Source: Solitalea koreensis (GTDB lineage: Bacteria; Bacteroidota; Bacteroidia; Sphingobacteriales; Sphingobacteriaceae). Taken from it: DNA of 64,000 bases. The stretch lies in assembly GCF_900182575.1 (NCBI RefSeq), contig NZ_FXSZ01000002.1, forward strand, positions 248,001 through 312,000, written 5' to 3'. Positions 62,038 through 64,000 of the stretch are shown piece after piece. The translations under genes and the position numbers were made by a program. Under the pieces are notes generated by a model that was not told the DNA's origin, ran no database searches, and was given only the letters and a program-made list of their open reading frames with translations. How positions within the stretch are numbered: the first letter of the stretch is position 1; the number at the start of each line of letters is the position of its first letter.

Positions 62038-62556
62038 ACCTACCCGAAGTAAAGGATTTTGGTAAGGAGAATTTGAAACTTCGTTAACATTATATAATAA
62101 CAAAATATCAAGAGCTGAACGTGGCCCGACGCGCTGACGAAGTCCTCCCCCTAAATAAACGTTGTTTAAAGCTCTTCTACTTGAAACTGTAACTTTGTTA
62201 GCAAATGCTGACGATTGAACACTTAAGTACTCATACTCAGCCTGTAGAATAATTGGTTTCCACACATTGTAATTAGCAAAAGTACGAGCTCCGTAATTGC
62301 TATACCCATAACCTCTATTGCTCAAATACTGGTAAGTGATACCGACACCTATACCTAAATGAGGCACAACCTTATAACCAACCATTGGTGAAAGATCAAT
62401 AAAAGTATAAGTACCAAATTGAAGCCCAATATTACCTCCATAAAATATCTTACTTTCACGTGGAGGTTTATCTTCATTTACCAGCGTTGAATCTTCTTGA
62501 GCCAGTGAAGAAAGACTGGAAAACACGGCGATAATGATTACAAATAATTTTTTCAT
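62020..62556 (-). CDS. Small outer-membrane beta-barrel-type protein
   Basis: About 178 residues from the ATG at 62556, chosen because it gives a clean signal peptide (MKKLFVIIIAVFSSLSSLAQ); the frame is open 11 codons further. The mature protein has alternating Gly/aromatic strand-like segments (FYGGNIGLQFGTYTFIDLSP, VPHLGIGVGITYQYLSNRGY, LYNVNEVSNSPYQNPLLRVG) and ends in VGFVVGL, a membrane-barrel-like C-terminus. Presumably an outer-membrane protein; porin role unproven. It ends at the YajQ stop hairpin and lies 77 bases downstream of hsp20. Confidence 0.65.
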   Translation of the reverse strand: MKKLFVIIIAVFSSLSSLAQEDSTLVNEDKPPRESKIFYGGNIGLQFGTYTFIDLSPMVGYKVVPHLGIGVGITYQYLSNRGYGYSNYGARTFANYNVWKPIILQAEYEYLSVQSSAFANKVTVSSRRALNNVYLGGGLRQRVGPRSALDILLLYNVNEVSNSPYQNPLLRVGFVVGL

Positions 62557-62575
62557 AGACTCAAATGTAAATAAA

Positions 62576-62603
62576 AAAAACGATGACAAAAGCCATCGTT
62601 TTT
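62576..62603 (-). terminator. Terminator after hsp20
   Basis: A 10-bp stem, AAAAACGATG at 62576-62585 and CATCGTTTTT at 62594-62603, with an 8-base loop and further A/T runs on the minus-strand downstream side. Confidence 0.75.
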
Positions 62604-62632
62604 AACTGCAAAAAGTCCCACTAACTCCCTAC

Positions 62633-63079
62633 TTATGAAATCTTTATTTGTTTAGGCTTTCCTTGAGCCTCTGCTTTTTTAGGAATATTCAGATGAAGTA
62701 CACCATCAATGTATTCAGCCGAAATAGCATCATGATCTACCGATTCAGGTAGATTAAATGAACGCATAAATGAAGAAAAACTAAATTCGCGACGGTGATA
62801 ATTTTTAGTCTCTTCGGTAATTTCATTTTCCTTATCTGCAGAGATGGTCAATGTGTTCTTTTCAAGATCGATTTTAAAATCATCCTTTTTGAGTCCGGGT
62901 GCAGCTAATTCAACAGTAAAACCATTAGCTGATTCAATTACGTTTACGGCCGGTGAAATATTCTTCGGCTGAATCAAGCCTCCATTAAATAGACTATCGA
63001 AAATATCATTAAACATTGGAGCAAATGGGCTTACTCGTTCAATTTGTTTCGCTGGTGCATTCCATTTAATAACTGTCAT
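62633..63079 (-). CDS. Hsp20/alpha-crystallin small heat-shock protein
   Basis: A 148-residue small heat-shock chaperone. The alpha-crystallin domain spans about 45-135: AVNVIESANGFTVELAAPGL, then KKDDFKIDLEKNTLTISADK, YHRREFSFSSFMRSFNLPE, and the GVLHLNIPKK end with its IxI/V-like tail QIKIS. It holds unfolding proteins in the cytoplasm. A strong Shine-Dalgarno (TCCTCCT on plus, 63087-63093) precedes the ATG by 7 bases, unlike most genes here. It is followed by a clear terminator. Confidence 0.92.
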   Translation of the reverse strand: MTVIKWNAPAKQIERVSPFAPMFNDIFDSLFNGGLIQPKNISPAVNVIESANGFTVELAAPGLKKDDFKIDLEKNTLTISADKENEITEETKNYHRREFSFSSFMRSFNLPESVDHDAISAEYIDGVLHLNIPKKAEAQGKPKQIKIS

Positions 63080-63086
63080 TTTTATA

Positions 63087-63093
63087 TCCTCCT
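63087..63093 (-). promoter_or_regulatory. Strong Shine-Dalgarno of hsp20
   Basis: AGGAGGA on the minus strand, 7 bases before ATG. It is the only near-perfect anti-16S match I noticed in front of a gene in this window, and it fixes the start at 63079. Confidence 0.75.
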
Positions 63094-63181
63094 ATTTTTT
63101 TATTTTATTATGATGACAGCTATATATCAATGGTTATACCATGAGAAAAAATTAAGTTTTAAAACGTAATAAATAAGCCAA

Positions 63182-63213
63182 AATGGCATTTGTACTTGTT
63201 TTTAAATGCCATT
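63182..63213 (-). terminator. Hairpin downstream of the FAD oxidase gene
   Basis: AATGGCATTT at 63182-63191 pairs with AAATGCCATT at 63204-63213 (10 bp, 12-base loop). It lies 40 bases past the stop at 63254; the T-tract is weak (TTTTGG). Confidence 0.5.
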
Positions 63214-63253
63214 ATTTCCGAATGCATCTCATTTTAAGCTTGAGTATAAACTC

Positions 63254-64000
63254 CTATGGCGTAATTTTTCCGGGATTAAGAATATTTAAAGGATCGAAAA
63301 GGTGCTTAATTCCTCTCATTAGTTCAAGATGAACAGGTTTAAATTTAATATCCATGAATTGTTTTTGTATGTAACCAATACCATGTTCACCAGAGAGCGT
63401 TCCACCTAAGGCAATGGTTGTTTCAAATATTTCACGAATGGCTAAAGGAAGCTGATTATGCCAATCGTCATCACTCAATGATGCCTTTATAATGTTGACA
63501 TGTAAGTTACCATCGCCTGCATGTCCATAACAAATAGACTGAAATCCGTATCTATCTCCCACCTCTTTAATTTTTTGCAATAAAACAGGCAGTTCGGCGC
63601 GTGGAACCACGGTATCTTCTTCCCGATAAACGGAATTCGCTTTCACTGATAAAGGAAGTTTACGACGAATGCTCCATAACTCTTCTTTTTCACGGCTAGA
63701 TTCACCCAACAGTAGATCAGAACAACCAAACCGCTCAAGCACCTCGCTGATTTGCATGCATTCACTGTGCAATTGAATCAAATCATTTCCATCCACCTCA
63801 ATTAGCAAATAAGCTTCTATTCCATCTTTAACTTCGAACTTAATATTATCAAATTTCGTCACCCATTCCACCCCCGATCGTTCCATAAATTCAAGTGCTG
63901 ACGGTGTTATTCCAGCTCTAAAAATTGCGGATACGGCTCCGCACGCTTTGCTTGCAGAAGGAAAAGAGGCCATCATTACCAAGTCATGCTTGGGTTGGGG
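63254..64000 (-). CDS. GlcD-type FAD-linked oxidase, C-terminal part (cut by window edge)
   Basis: The frame is open to position 64000; 248 codons are visible, no start. It matches the C-terminal FAD-oxidase domain of glycolate/D-lactate oxidases: AIFRAGITPSALEFMER, CYGHAGDGNLHVNI (the conserved GHxxDGNLH motif), ALGGTLSGEHGIGYIQKQFM and the closing FDPLNILNPGKI. Oxidation of D-lactate, glycolate or another 2-hydroxy acid to a keto acid is expected. The N-terminal FAD-binding half lies to the right of the window. Not part of the lut operon. Confidence 0.85.
   Translation of the reverse strand, partial: PQPKHDLVMMASFPSASKACGAVSAIFRAGITPSALEFMERSGVEWVTKFDNIKFEVKDGIEAYLLIEVDGNDLIQLHSECMQISEVLERFGCSDLLLGESSREKEELWSIRRKLPLSVKANSVYREEDTVVPRAELPVLLQKIKEVGDRYGFQSICYGHAGDGNLHVNIIKASLSDDDWHNQLPLAIREIFETTIALGGTLSGEHGIGYIQKQFMDIKFKPVHLELMRGIKHLFDPLNILNPGKITP

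Noticed and set aside
1..64000. CRISPR array, insertion sequence or rRNA genes
   Set aside because: No regular repeat-spacer pattern, transposase-like protein or rRNA sequence was seen anywhere in the window.

Overview
The window looks like chromosome from a low-GC Bacteroidetes, most likely a Sphingobacteriales/Pedobacter-like organism. The evidence is a type IX secretion (T9SS)-style C-terminal domain on one secreted enzyme, several GH29 fucosidases, DUF4199 and BatA-type proteins, a fused hisB and hisIE, and mostly weak Shine-Dalgarno sequences. The genus call is inference from protein style, not from a marker gene.

Layout. 1-1727: N-terminal part of a putative MscS-type channel, cut by the left edge. 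2080-4753: lutABC, L-lactate to pyruvate. 4858-23938: a 14-gene minus-strand run for fucosylated glycans: four GH29 alpha-L-fucosidases, a PNGase F homologue, a GH20 hexosaminidase, an unassigned GH-D-like hydrolase, and what looks like a complete non-phosphorylating L-fucose pathway (FucP permease, mutarotase, SDR dehydrogenase, lactonase, UxaA-type dehydratase, second SDR, FAH-family hydrolase). That pathway ends in pyruvate plus L-lactate, which the neighbouring lutABC can oxidise. 24187-27911: a GH3 enzyme and a divergent AraC regulator; two almost identical 47-base promoter modules (24063-24109 and 26908-26954) probably tie these units to that regulator. 27947-28451: decayed coding remnants. 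28484-31008: two AT-rich unknown genes, one membrane-bound, beside a tRNA-Leu(CAA) gene.

31250-36099: housekeeping genes hscB, rseP, dxr and a GH3-superfamily adenylating enzyme. 36342-40404: a tripartite efflux operon (adaptor, MacB-like permease, TolC) with no ATPase gene. 40481-48080: two glycosyltransferases, two DUF4199 membrane proteins, an acidic unknown, a dihydroorotase-like protein that lacks the metal-binding HxH and the catalytic Asp, and a BatA/VWA protein.

48219-55562: a complete his operon (hisG-D-C-B-H-A-F-IE) preceded by a 23-codon leader peptide with ten His codons and mutually exclusive hairpins, a textbook-style attenuator. 55583-64000: WD40 protein, NlpC/P60 protein, small dimeric-barrel protein, Ppx/GppA and Ppk1, a Lys-rich basic protein, YajQ, an outer-membrane beta-barrel protein, Hsp20, and the C-terminal part of a GlcD-type FAD oxidase cut by the right edge.

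The strongest leads are the histidine attenuator, the apparently inactive dihydroorotase paralogue, the paired operator, the UxaA-type candidate L-fuconate dehydratase, and the unknown two-gene module beside tRNA-Leu. All calls are by eye, with no database search.
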